A stretch of DNA of 64,000 bases, taken from contig NZ_ANHY01000006.1 of assembly GCF_000315795.1 (NCBI RefSeq), positions 248,001 to 312,000 on the forward strand. The letters run 5' to 3'. The DNA is from Caenispirillum salinarum AK4 (GTDB lineage Bacteria; Pseudomonadota; Alphaproteobacteria; Rhodospirillales; Rhodospirillaceae). Below the pieces are notes generated by a model. It did no database searches. It worked only from the letters and a program-made list of their open reading frames with translations, and had not been told where the DNA came from. Both the position numbers and the translations under genes were made by a program. Each line of letters begins with the position of its first letter. The first letter of the stretch is position 1. Below are positions 30,398-38,485 of the stretch, one piece after another.

Positions 30398-33052
30398 TTA
30401 CAGGGCCGCCAGGCGGTCGTACGCGTCGCGCAGTTTGTCGCGCGTGCCTTCGGCGTCGGCCAGTCGCTCGCGCTGCTCGGCCACCACGTCTGCCGGCGCC
30501 TTGGCGAGGAACTTCTCGTTACCGAGCTTGCCCGAGAGCTTGGAAATTTCGCCCTCGACCTTCTTCAGCTCCTTCTCCAGGCGCGCCTTTTCCTGGTCCA
30601 CGTCGATGACGCCGGCAAGCGGCAGGATGACGGTCGCCTCGCCCACCACGGTCTGCGCCGCACCCTTGGCCGGAGCCTCGAACACCGCCTCCAGGCTGTC
30701 GAGCCGGGCCAGCGTCTTGATGAGCGCTGCGTGCCGTTCCATGCGCGCCACCGTCTCGGGCGAGGCATCCTTCAGTTGCAGGCCCAGACGGGCGCCGGGC
30801 GGCACGTTCATCTCGGAGCGAACCGAGCGGACGGAGGAGATCAGTTCCACCACCCAGTCCATTTCTTCGGCCGCGGCGGCATCGGCCACGTCGCCGGCGT
30901 CGGTCCAGTGGTGCTGGGCCAGCATGGACTCGCGCGCGGTTCCGCCGATCTGGCCCCACAGTTCTTCCGTCAGGTAGGGCATGAACGGGTGCAGCATGAC
31001 CAGGATCTGGTCCAATACCCAGGCCGCCGTGGCGCGGGTCTCGGCCTTGGCGGCCTCGTCCTCGCCGTGGAAGACGGGCTTGGCGAATTCCAGGAACCAG
31101 TCGCAGAAGGTGTTCCAGGTGAAGCCGTAGGCGGCCTGGGCCGCCTCGTTGAACTTGTACTCCTCCACCGCCTTGGCGACGGTCGCGGCGGTTTCGGCCG
31201 CCTTGCCGACGATCCAGCGGTTGAGCGTCGACGTCACGCCCGCCGGCTGGAAGGCCGGATCGGGGCGGCACTCGTTCATCTCGCAGAACCGGGCGGCGTT
31301 CCAGATCTTGGTGCAGAAGTTGCGGTAGCCGGCGACGCGCTGCTCGCTCATCTTGATATCGCGGCCCTGGGCGGCCATGGCGACCAGGGTGAAGCGCAGG
31401 GCGTCGGCCCCGTACTCGTCGATCAGCGTTAGCGGATCGATGACGTTGCCCTTGGACTTGGACATCTTCTGGCCGTGCTCGTCGCGCACCAGGGCGTGGA
31501 TGTAGACGTCCTTGAAGGGCACCTCATCCATGCCGTAGTGGCCGAACATCATCATGCGGGCGACCCAGAAGAAGATGATGTCGAAGCCCGTGACCAGCAC
31601 GTCGGTCGGGTAGTAGCGCTTCAGCTCCTCCGTCTCCTCGGGCCAGCCGAGCGTGGAGAACGGCCAGAGCGCCGAACTGAACCAGGTGTCCAGAACGTCG
31701 GTGTCGCGGGTCAGCTCGACGGTCTTGCCGTAGTGCTTGTCCGCCGCTCCTTGCGCCTCGGCCTCGGTCTCCTCGACGAAGATTTCGCCGTCGGGGCCGA
31801 ACCACGCCGGAACCTGATGACCCCACCAGATCTGACGGCTGACGCACCAGGGCTGGATGTTGCGCATCCATTCGAAGAACGTCTTCTCCCACTGCTTGGG
31901 CACAAAGCGAGTGCGCCCTTCCTCGACGGCCTTGATGGGCTCCTGCGCCAGCGTCTTGGCGTCGACGAACCACTGGTCCGTCAGCCAAGGCTCGATGACC
32001 ACGCCCGAGCGGTCGCCGTAGGGGACCGTCATCGGGTTTTCCTCGACCTTCTCGAGCAGACCCTGCGCCTCGAACTCCGCGACGATCTTCTCGCGGGCCT
32101 CGAAACGGTCGAGACCGATGTAGCCCTCGGGCGCGTTCTCGTTGATGCGCGCGTCGCGGTCGAGAACGTTGATCATCTCCAGGCCGTTGCGGCGGCCGAC
32201 CTCGAAGTCGTTGAAATCGTGGGCCGGCGTGATCTTCACCGCGCCCGAGCCCTTCTCCGGGTCGGCGTATTCGTCGGCGACGATGGGGATGCGGCGGCCG
32301 ACGATCGGCAGCACGACGTGCTTGCCGATAAGGTCGGCGTAACGCTCGTCATCGGGGTGCACGGCGACGCCGGTATCCCCCAGCATGGTTTCCGGGCGCG
32401 TGGTGCCGACCGTGACGGTGACGCCCTCCTGCCCCTCCACCGGATAGCGGAAGTACCACATCTTGCCGACTGTCTCGCGCTGATCGACCTCCAGGTCGGA
32501 AATCGCCGTGTGCAGCTTGGGGTCCCAGTTGACCAGGCGCTTGTCGCGGTAGATCAGGCCCTTGCGGTGCAGGTCGACGAAGATCTTGCGAACAGCGGCC
32601 GACAGGCCGTCGTCCATGGTGAAGCGCTCGCGCGGCCAATCGGCGGAGGCACCCAGGCGGCGCAACTGGTTGATGATGGCGCCCCCGGACTGCGCCTTCC
32701 ACTCCCAGACCTTTTCGATGAACTTTTCGCGGCCCAGGTCGTGGCGGGTCTTTCCCTCTTTCTCCAGATTGCGCTCGACGACCATTTGCGTCGCGATCCC
32801 GGCATGGTCGGTGCCCGGCTGCCATAGAACGTCGCGGCCCTGCATGCGGTGGAAGCGGATCAGAGCGTCCTGGAGGGTGAAGGTCAGCGCGTGCCCCATG
32901 TGCAGGGTGCCGGTCACGTTGGGTGGCGGCATCATGATGGTGTAGGGCGTCTTGCCGTCGGCCTTGGGATTGCAAGCGAATACGCCGGACTCTTCCCACC
33001 GTGCATAAAGTTTCTGCTCGACCTCGGCGGCGTTGTAGGTCTTGTCCAGCAT
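30398..33052 (-). CDS. valS: Valyl-tRNA synthetase
   Basis: 884 residues from the ATG at 33052. Frames reaching 33277 would cross the popZ terminator. The HIGH motif is TLHMGH, the KMSKS motif GQKMSKSKGNVIDP, and the editing domain carries TTRPETMLGDTGVAVHPDD. The C-terminal coiled coil (QEKARLEKELKKVEGEISKLSGKL) is typical of ValRS. In this order pcm-tolC-popZ-valS is a conserved alphaproteobacterial block. A terminator-like hairpin lies in the 112-bp gap to popZ. Confidence 0.96.
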   Translation of the reverse strand: MLDKTYNAAEVEQKLYARWEESGVFACNPKADGKTPYTIMMPPPNVTGTLHMGHALTFTLQDALIRFHRMQGRDVLWQPGTDHAGIATQMVVERNLEKEGKTRHDLGREKFIEKVWEWKAQSGGAIINQLRRLGASADWPRERFTMDDGLSAAVRKIFVDLHRKGLIYRDKRLVNWDPKLHTAISDLEVDQRETVGKMWYFRYPVEGQEGVTVTVGTTRPETMLGDTGVAVHPDDERYADLIGKHVVLPIVGRRIPIVADEYADPEKGSGAVKITPAHDFNDFEVGRRNGLEMINVLDRDARINENAPEGYIGLDRFEAREKIVAEFEAQGLLEKVEENPMTVPYGDRSGVVIEPWLTDQWFVDAKTLAQEPIKAVEEGRTRFVPKQWEKTFFEWMRNIQPWCVSRQIWWGHQVPAWFGPDGEIFVEETEAEAQGAADKHYGKTVELTRDTDVLDTWFSSALWPFSTLGWPEETEELKRYYPTDVLVTGFDIIFFWVARMMMFGHYGMDEVPFKDVYIHALVRDEHGQKMSKSKGNVIDPLTLIDEYGADALRFTLVAMAAQGRDIKMSEQRVAGYRNFCTKIWNAARFCEMNECRPDPAFQPAGVTSTLNRWIVGKAAETAATVAKAVEEYKFNEAAQAAYGFTWNTFCDWFLEFAKPVFHGEDEAAKAETRATAAWVLDQILVMLHPFMPYLTEELWGQIGGTARESMLAQHHWTDAGDVADAAAAEEMDWVVELISSVRSVRSEMNVPPGARLGLQLKDASPETVARMERHAALIKTLARLDSLEAVFEAPAKGAAQTVVGEATVILPLAGVIDVDQEKARLEKELKKVEGEISKLSGKLGNEKFLAKAPADVVAEQRERLADAEGTRDKLRDAYDRLAAL

Positions 33053-33091
33053 CGCGTGTGTCTTCCCGTTTTCTCTGACGGCGATTGGGGC

Positions 33092-33128
33092 GAAAACGCC
33101 GACGCCGGGCCCCAGGGACCCGGCGTCG
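33092..33128 (-). terminator. Terminator-like hairpin between popZ and valS
   Basis: CGACGCCGGG (33100-33109) and CCCGGCGTCG (33119-33128) form a perfect 10-bp stem with a 9-base loop. On the minus strand it is followed by GCGTTTTCGCC, a short T-run, so termination may be partial. Confidence 0.6.
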
Positions 33129-33164
33129 CGCGCGGTGTTAGATAATGATGGGTCCGGTGCGGTT

Positions 33165-33872
33165 TTATTGCTTTTCGGACCGGGATACCAGTCTCTCGAT
33201 TTCCCGCTGGACCAGGCGCTCAACGATGCCCGGCAGGTTGGCGTCAATCCACTCGCGCAGCAGCGGGCGCAGCGCATCGCGGACCAGTTCCTCCAGCGTG
33301 ATGGCGCCGTGGCCGACGGTGAGCTGCCGGTCCGAGGTCATGGTGCGGGCCAGCTGCGACAGGGCGGCGGCGGACGCGGCCTCGGTGGCCTGGCTCATCA
33401 GGTGATCGTCGTCCAGGCTGGCGGCAGGATTCGGCTGCGGCGCCGGCTCCGGTTCCGGCATGGGCTCCGGTTCGGGTTCGGGCTCCGGTTCAGGCTCCGG
33501 CTCCGGCTCGTCCATGTCCATCTCGTCGAACGAGAAGACCGGCGCTTCGGGCTCGGGCTCGGGCTCGGGCTCCCACTCCGGTTCCGGCTCAGGCTCGGGT
33601 TCCGGCTCCGGCTCGTCCTCGACCATCATGCTGTCGGTGAGTTCGAGCACATCCTCGTCGTCCTCGTCCTCGGCGACGGGCTCCGGTTCCGGCTCGGGCT
33701 CGGGCTCGGGTTCCGGCTCCGGCTCCGGTTCGGGCTCCGGCTCGGGCTGAGGAGGCGCTTCGGCCTTCTTCGGCTCCGGCTGGGCGTCCTCCTCCTCGTC
33801 CTCCGACAGGATCTTGCGAATGGAGGCGAGGATGTCCTCCATCGATGGTTCCTGCTGCCCCTTGTCGTCCAT
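33165..33872 (-). CDS. popZ: Polar organizing protein PopZ (DUF2497)
   Basis: 235 residues. PopZ forms a polar microdomain that anchors ParB-parS and recruits cell-cycle proteins. The N-terminal helix ([20 protein letters not shown], 7-26) is the client-binding segment. A Pro/Glu-rich acidic disordered spacer follows (about 30-150), here made of long EP repeats. The C-terminal oligomerisation helices are [23 protein letters not shown] and [38 protein letters not shown]. The spacer is encoded by repeated GGCTCC/GGTTCC-type hexamers (plus strand), a likely source of length variation. The neighbour order supports the call. Confidence 0.93.
   Translation of the reverse strand: MDDKGQQEPSMEDILASIRKILSEDEEEDAQPEPKKAEAPPQPEPEPEPEPEPEPEPEPEPEPEPVAEDEDDEDVLELTDSMMVEDEPEPEPEPEPEPEWEPEPEPEPEAPVFSFDEMDMDEPEPEPEPEPEPEPEPMPEPEPAPQPNPAASLDDDHLMSQATEAASAAALSQLARTMTSDRQLTVGHGAITLEELVRDALRPLLREWIDANLPGIVERLVQREIERLVSRSEKQ
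33430..33760. repeat. Hexamer repeat tracts encoding the PopZ Glu-Pro spacer
   Basis: Blocks of GGCTCC, GGTTCC, GGCTCG and GGTTCG hexamers (plus strand), each one Glu-Pro pair on the minus strand, at about 33446-33510, 33550-33620 and 33680-33750. The units vary in their third bases, so the array has not expanded very recently as a pure copy. Confidence 0.8.
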
Positions 33873-33971
33873 GTGCCTAAACCGTCTTAATACCTATTCC
33901 CGGCCGCGAAGAGTAACGGATAACCCCTCACCGTACCACGAGAAAAAGCCAGCGCCCCTAATCCGCGCCGG

Positions 33972-35411
33972 TCATTCGCCAAGCCGGACACCCATGGGGC
34001 CGCCGCGCTCGCTGCCGGTGATCGCCAGTTCTTCGTCGTCCTCGGCCCACTTGTTGCCGCCGATCCACTGGTCGCGCACGTCAAGATAGTGGGCGTCGGG
34101 ATCATAGGCTTCGATGGGCAGGTCGAGGGATTGGACGGTCATCCGACCGACCGACGCCAGAAGCTGGTAGGCCGCCACGAATTCCGTGCGTTGGGCTCGC
34201 ACGAGGTTGACGCGGGCGTCCAGCAGCTCCTGCTCCTGGTCGAGCACGTCCAGGACTGTCCGCGCCCCGACCTGGGCTTCGCGCTGGACGCCTTCCAATG
34301 CGATCTGAGCAGCTTCCACCTGGGCCGTCAGCGACTCGATGGCGGCGCGGGCGGCGGCCAGGTTCTCCCACGACTGCACGGCGGCCTCGCGGGCGTCGAA
34401 CTGCGCCTCGTCCACCTCGATCCGGCGCTGGCCCGCGACATGCTTGGATTCGCGCAGGCGGGAATAGACCTGCCCCGCCTGGTACAGCGGGACAGTGGCC
34501 TGCACCACCACGCTGGCACTGTCGCTGCGGAAGCCCTGGCGGCTGCTTTCCCAGTTCTGACCGTAAGAGCCGATAAGGTTGACCGTCGGCAGCAACTCGC
34601 CCCGCACCTGATCGATGTTGTCGACGGCCGCGTCAGCGCTGTACTGGCGCGAGACGACGCTGGGGCGGCTGGTGATCGCCAGTTCCACCGACTCGCGCAG
34701 ACTGTCGGGCAGGTTGGCGACCGGCGGCGGCGTGTCCACTTCGCCGGGCACGGCTCCGACGACCCGCTCGTAGGTCGCGCGCACCGACTGAAGCTCGCTC
34801 TCGGCCGAGATGCGATCGGAGATCGCGCCAGCCACGCGGGCCTCGGCCTGCGCCACGTCGGTGCGGGTCACTTCCCCGACACGGAACCGGTCGCGCGTCG
34901 CGTCCAGCTGGCGTTGCAGGACATCCACGTTGTTCTGCGTCAGTTCCACCACCGCCTGCGCCTGGATCACGTCCATGTAAGCCGTGGCCGCGGCAAGCAG
35001 TACTTCCTGCTCGGTCGCCTGCAGGCCGGCTTGCGCGGACCGCACTGAATTCTTGGCCTGCTCCACCGCCGCTTCCGTGCGGAAGCCGCGAAACAGCGGC
35101 TGCGCCACCTGAATTTCATAGCCGCGGGGCGTCAGGTCGGAACTGCCGGTCGTACGGGTATTGTCGTCGACGATGGCCTTGCCGATCGAGCCCGTGACCT
35201 CCACCGTCGGGCGCCAGCCGGACTTGGCCTGCGGCACCGATTCGTCGACCGCGCGCACGGCGGCGCGCTGGGCCTTGAGCGTCGGGTTGTTGAGGTAGGC
35301 GCTCGCCAGGGCTTCCCTGAGGCTTTCCGCGTGGGCCGCCGACAGCGGAACAAAGGCGGCGGCAGCGCCGAAAATGGCGGCCGCGACGGCGATGGAAACA
35401 GGCTTTTTCAT
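33972..35411 (-). CDS. tolC: TolC-family outer membrane channel protein
   Basis: 479 residues. Outer-membrane exit duct for type I secretion and RND pumps. The signal peptide is 1-28 (PLSAAHA). Two OEP repeats follow, with ESLREALASAYLNNPTLKAQRAAVRAVDE and a mirrored AREAAVQSWENLAAARAAIESLTAQVEAAQIALEGVQREAQVGARTVLDVLDQEQELLDARVNLV. A TTG at 35417 is an alternative start, but AAGGTGA suits the ATG at 35411. It lies 340 bp... between pcm (upstream, 224 bp) and popZ (downstream, 99 bp), the conserved order. Confidence 0.93.
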   Translation of the reverse strand: MKKPVSIAVAAAIFGAAAAFVPLSAAHAESLREALASAYLNNPTLKAQRAAVRAVDESVPQAKSGWRPTVEVTGSIGKAIVDDNTRTTGSSDLTPRGYEIQVAQPLFRGFRTEAAVEQAKNSVRSAQAGLQATEQEVLLAAATAYMDVIQAQAVVELTQNNVDVLQRQLDATRDRFRVGEVTRTDVAQAEARVAGAISDRISAESELQSVRATYERVVGAVPGEVDTPPPVANLPDSLRESVELAITSRPSVVSRQYSADAAVDNIDQVRGELLPTVNLIGSYGQNWESSRQGFRSDSASVVVQATVPLYQAGQVYSRLRESKHVAGQRRIEVDEAQFDAREAAVQSWENLAAARAAIESLTAQVEAAQIALEGVQREAQVGARTVLDVLDQEQELLDARVNLVRAQRTEFVAAYQLLASVGRMTVQSLDLPIEAYDPDAHYLDVRDQWIGGNKWAEDDEELAITGSERGGPMGVRLGE

Positions 35412-35571
35412 CGACAATCACCTTGAATGAAATTGCTGGCGGCGTCCCCCGCGGCGATCCGGCGCCAAGCATACGCCAGGCAACGGTTTGTGGGAAAGAG
35501 TGCGGAGACCTGCCATGTGATGTTCATGGTCCCGCGCGGCAACCGGCGCCGCAAGGGCCACTCCCGATACG

Positions 35572-35610
35572 GCTCCGGCCGCCACGCGGGACAGGCATGG
35601 CGGCCGGAGC
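35572..35610 (-). terminator. Hairpin between pcm and tolC
   Basis: GCTCCGGCCGCCA (35572-35584) and TGGCGGCCGGAGC (35598-35610) are perfect 13-bp inverted arms with a 13-base loop. No T-run follows on the minus strand. It may slow transcription after pcm or act as a transcript-stabilising structure. Confidence 0.5.
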
Positions 35611-35635
35611 AAGAGGTGCGACGCTGAAGGCGCAA

Positions 35636-36295
35636 TCAGAAGACGAACTTGGGCGCCGGTTCGAAGCCCGGCAGCATGGGCACCTTGGCGTCGAACGCCG
35701 TGCGGCGGCCGACCACGCCTTCGTTGCGGGTCACCAGCGTGGCCTGACCGACCTCGGCGTCGGCATCGTCCTCGATGACCGTCACCAGACGGCCGCCTTC
35801 CCGCAACTGGTCGAGGATGGCCTTGGGCACCTCGGCGATGGCGCCGTCGAAAAAGATGACGTCATAGGGCGACTGCTGGGGATATCCCTGGTCCAGCGGG
35901 CCGCTGACGACGGCGACGTTATCGATGTTCAGGTCGGCCATCAGGCGCGACGCGCGGTCGGCGAGTTCCTGGTCCGCCTCCAGCGCGACCACGGTGGACG
36001 CCATGTGCGCCATGACGGCGGCGGAATAGCCGGTGCCCGCACCGATGACCAGGACCACGTCGTCCTCCTGCACCGCGCACTCCTGCAGCAGGCGGGCGAG
36101 GATCATCGGCTCCATCAGGCAGCGGCCGTTGCCCAGCGGGATTTCCTCGTCCATGTAGCAGATGGACTGCATCGCCTTGGGCACGAACAGCTCTCGCGGG
36201 AGCGTCTTCATCGCGTTAAGCACCAGGGGGTCGGTGACCCGGTTGGTGCGGATCTGGCCCTCGACCATGTTGCGGCGAGCGATGGTAAAGTCCAT
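35636..36295 (-). CDS. pcm: Protein-L-isoaspartate O-methyltransferase
   Basis: 219 residues. Repairs isoaspartyl residues in ageing proteins using S-adenosylmethionine. The N-terminal MVEGQIRTNRVTDPLVLNAMKTLPRELFVP is typical. The SAM-binding motif I is VLVIGAGTGYSAAVMAHMAS, preceded by LMEPMILARLL. The first catalytic-loop Ser of many PIMTs is not obvious (GNGRCLMEP), as in other alphaproteobacterial members beside tolC, so a different methyl acceptor is conceivable. AGAGGGG lies before the ATG. Confidence 0.88.
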   Translation of the reverse strand: MDFTIARRNMVEGQIRTNRVTDPLVLNAMKTLPRELFVPKAMQSICYMDEEIPLGNGRCLMEPMILARLLQECAVQEDDVVLVIGAGTGYSAAVMAHMASTVVALEADQELADRASRLMADLNIDNVAVVSGPLDQGYPQQSPYDVIFFDGAIAEVPKAILDQLREGGRLVTVIEDDADAEVGQATLVTRNEGVVGRRTAFDAKVPMLPGFEPAPKFVF

Positions 36296-36486
36296 GGAAA
36301 ACCCCTCTGCGGTGCCGGGCGGCCCGTCGGATGAAAATTAAGTGCGGCGGTCGCGCGCCCGTCGTCTCGATCGATGCTGAAAAGGTGTCCCGCCCGTGCG
36401 GGTATGACGGCGGTCTTATAGCCCCGCCCCGCGCGAAAGACAATGCCGCGCTACATCGACAAGGAAACCTGTTTTCCCAAAAGGTG

Positions 36487-36515
36487 TTGACCTCGGCCGT
36501 TCCAGTCCCTATAAA
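36487..36515 (+). promoter_or_regulatory. Sigma-70 promoter of the tRNA-Cys/tRNA-Asn unit
   Basis: TTGACC (36487-36492), exact 17-bp spacer, TATAAA (36510-36515), 64 bp before tRNA-Cys. Close to consensus. The short GC-rich run after it (CGCGCCTCCCCCACGGGG) resembles a stable-RNA discriminator and leader. Confidence 0.8.
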
Positions 36516-36579
36516 ACGCGCCTCCCCCACGGGGGAGCACCGCAGACGGCGCCTTCAAGACAAGGACGCCCGACGCTAA

Positions 36580-36653
36580 GGCCCGGTGGCAGAGTGGTTA
36601 TGCAGGGGACTGCAAATCCCCGTACATCGGTTCGATTCCGGTCCGGGCCTCCA
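36580..36653 (+). tRNA. tRNA-Cys (anticodon GCA)
   Basis: 74 bases with encoded CCA. Acceptor GGCCCGG/CCGGGCC, discriminator U, anticodon stem GGGGA/TCCCC with loop CTGCAAA (GCA), T arm ATCGGTTCGATTCCGGT. Discriminator U is the identity base of cysteine tRNA. Confidence 0.96.
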
Positions 36654-36670
36654 TAGACTGCTGGCGATGA

Positions 36671-36745
36671 TCCGGCGTAGCTCAACGGTAGAGCATGCGA
36701 CTGTTAATCGCAGGGTTGTAGGTTCGAATCCTACCGCCGGAGCCA
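36671..36745 (+). tRNA. tRNA-Asn (anticodon GUU)
   Basis: 75 bases with encoded CCA. Acceptor TCCGGCG/CGCCGGA, discriminator G, anticodon stem TGCGA/TCGCA with loop CTGTTAA (GUU), T arm GTAGGTTCGAATCCTAC. It follows tRNA-Cys by 17 bases and is probably on the same transcript. Confidence 0.96.
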
Positions 36746-36758
36746 CCGCCCCACCCGG

Positions 36759-36788
36759 GGCGCCCCTTTGCGCCGCCAGCCTTTTTTT
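36759..36788 (+). terminator. Weak terminator after the tRNA pair
   Basis: GGCGC (36759-36763), loop CCCTTT, GCGCC (36770-36774), then seven T at 36782-36788. The stem is short and seven bases from the T-run, so efficiency is doubtful and read-through into hspQ is possible. Confidence 0.4.
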
Positions 36789-36807
36789 GCGCTTCACGGG
36801 AGCCGTG

Positions 36808-37137
36808 TTGACCACGCAATCCAAGCCGCGACGCGCCCGGTTCTCCATCGGCCAGACCGTCCGCCACAAGAGCTACCGTTACCGCGGCATCGTGGTCGAC
36901 GTCGATCCGTCGTTCCGCATGGACGACGCCTGGTACGCCGACCAGACCGAGCGGCAGCCACCCAAGGACAAGCCCTGGTACCACGTGCTGGTCGACCAGA
37001 CGGAAATGTCAACCTACGTCGCCGAACGCAATCTTCTGGCCGACGATACGGACGACCCCATCGACCATCCCGATGTCGAGGAATGGTTCAACGAGTCCGA
37101 CGAAGGCCTCTACACGCCGCTGTCGCGCCCCAACTGA
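36808..37137 (+). CDS. hspQ: Heat-shock protein HspQ (YccV)
   Basis: 109 residues if started at TTG 36808 (GGGAG five bases upstream). GTG 36805 is the alternative. There is no in-frame ATG before the domain. The YccV/hemimethylated-DNA-binding domain is clear: FSIGQTVRHKSYRYRGIVVDVDPSF, PWYHVLVDQTEMSTYVAERNL. HspQ modulates Lon proteolysis and, in E. coli, DnaA levels. It follows the tRNA pair directly, without a visible promoter of its own. Confidence 0.9.
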   Translation: MTTQSKPRRARFSIGQTVRHKSYRYRGIVVDVDPSFRMDDAWYADQTERQPPKDKPWYHVLVDQTEMSTYVAERNLLADDTDDPIDHPDVEEWFNESDEGLYTPLSRPN

Positions 37138-37304
37138 GGGCACGCGGCCGGCTCGGCTCCAGTCTCCATCTGACCCCCAGCCCCGCGCCGGCCACCGTCG
37201 CGGGGTTTCGTTTGCGGGAATGACGAAGCTCAATTACATTAGGGCCTGCTTATGTGATGGTGCGGTCGCATCCTCTTTTCGTTGGTGACCGGAGTTCGCA
37301 CGAC

Positions 37305-38354
37305 ATGCCTGAGGCCAAACGCCCCGATTCCGTCTCTGCCCCTGCCGACGCCGGCGCCGGAACCGCGCCGGCCGGCGCCATTCCCGCCGCCACCAGCGCC
37401 GCGGGGCCGTGGCTGATGCACGTGCCTGTACCCCTGTTCGCCGTGGTGATGGGCGTGACCGGCCTGGGCATCGCCTGGCGCAAGGCCTCGCACACGGTCG
37501 CGGCGCCTGCCATGGTCGGCGAGGCGATCATGGCGCTTGCGGCGGTGCTGTTCGTGGCCATCACGGTGCTCTACGGCGCCAAGGCCCTGCGTTTTCCCCA
37601 GGCGGTGAAAAAGGAGTTCGCGCACCCCATCCGCGCCAACTTCTTCCCGGCTTTTTCCATCGCCATCCTTCTGCTGTCCATCGGCGCCATCCCGCACGCT
37701 CCCACGCTGGCCCTGTGGATGTGGGCGGCGGGCGCCGTGCTGCACGTCACCCTGACGGTGACGCTGCTCAAGCGATGGATCTTGCACGACGTCCACATTG
37801 CGCATTCCAACCCGGCGTGGTTCATTCCCATCGTCGGCAACATCATCGTGCCCCTGACGGGCAGCCACTTCGGCTTCACCGAGGTGGCATGGTTCTTCTT
37901 CTCCATCGGCGTGGTGTTCTGGCTGGTGCTGATGACGTTGCTCATCTACCGCATCATTTTCCACGACCCCATGCCGACGAAGATCCTGCCGACGCTGTTC
38001 ATCTTCATGGCGCCCCCGGCCGTCGGCTATCTGTCCTATGTGGCGCTGACGGGCGGCGTGGTGGACGGTTTCGCGCGGGTGCTGCTCTACACCGGGCTGT
38101 TCATCGCCCTGCTGCTACTGAGCATGACGCGCACCTTCCTGAAAGTGCCCTTCGCGGTGTCCTGGTGGGCCTTCACCTTTCCAAGCGCAGCCCTGGCCTG
38201 CGCGGTGCTGGATTATGGTGCCCGCGTCGGTGCGCCTGCCGGGCTGACCGTGCTCGGCTGGAGCCTGCTGGGGCTGGCGACCGTGATCATTGCCACGGTC
38301 TTCATCCGCACGACGGCGGCCCTCATCGGCGGGAATCTGTTCGTGCCCGAATGA
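37305..38354 (+). CDS. TDT/SLAC1-family (TehA-like) membrane transporter
   Basis: 349 residues with an Ala/Pro-rich cytoplasmic head and about ten membrane helices. VPLFAVVMGVTGLGIAWRKA is the first helix of the TehA/TDT family, and NPAWFIPIVGNIIVPLTG and HFGFTEVAWFFFSIGVVFW are further typical segments. Family members move C4-dicarboxylates, tellurite or anions. The start at 37305 has GGAG upstream. A terminator follows at 38384. The substrate cannot be assigned. Confidence 0.9.
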   Translation: MPEAKRPDSVSAPADAGAGTAPAGAIPAATSAAGPWLMHVPVPLFAVVMGVTGLGIAWRKASHTVAAPAMVGEAIMALAAVLFVAITVLYGAKALRFPQAVKKEFAHPIRANFFPAFSIAILLLSIGAIPHAPTLALWMWAAGAVLHVTLTVTLLKRWILHDVHIAHSNPAWFIPIVGNIIVPLTGSHFGFTEVAWFFFSIGVVFWLVLMTLLIYRIIFHDPMPTKILPTLFIFMAPPAVGYLSYVALTGGVVDGFARVLLYTGLFIALLLLSMTRTFLKVPFAVSWWAFTFPSAALACAVLDYGARVGAPAGLTVLGWSLLGLATVIIATVFIRTTAALIGGNLFVPE

Positions 38355-38383
38355 TCCGGGGCCGGGGTGCGGCATAAGGCGCT

Positions 38384-38419
38384 AAGGGGTCGGCCGGAAG
38401 TCGTGCCGCCCCCTTTCTT
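38384..38419 (+). terminator. Terminator after the TehA-like gene
   Basis: AAGGGGTCGGC (38384-38394) pairs with GCCGCCCCCTT (38405-38415) with one mismatch, followed by TTTCTTGTT. Confidence 0.7.
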
Positions 38420-38485
38420 GTTGCACCGCAAACTCAGGGCGTTAGGCTGACCTCATCCTTCTGGGCACCGATGACGAGGGGGGTC

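Noticed and set aside
33446-33750. Short regular repeats resembling a CRISPR array or satellite DNA
   Set aside because: The units are 6 bp without spacers and lie in frame inside popZ, coding Glu-Pro pairs.
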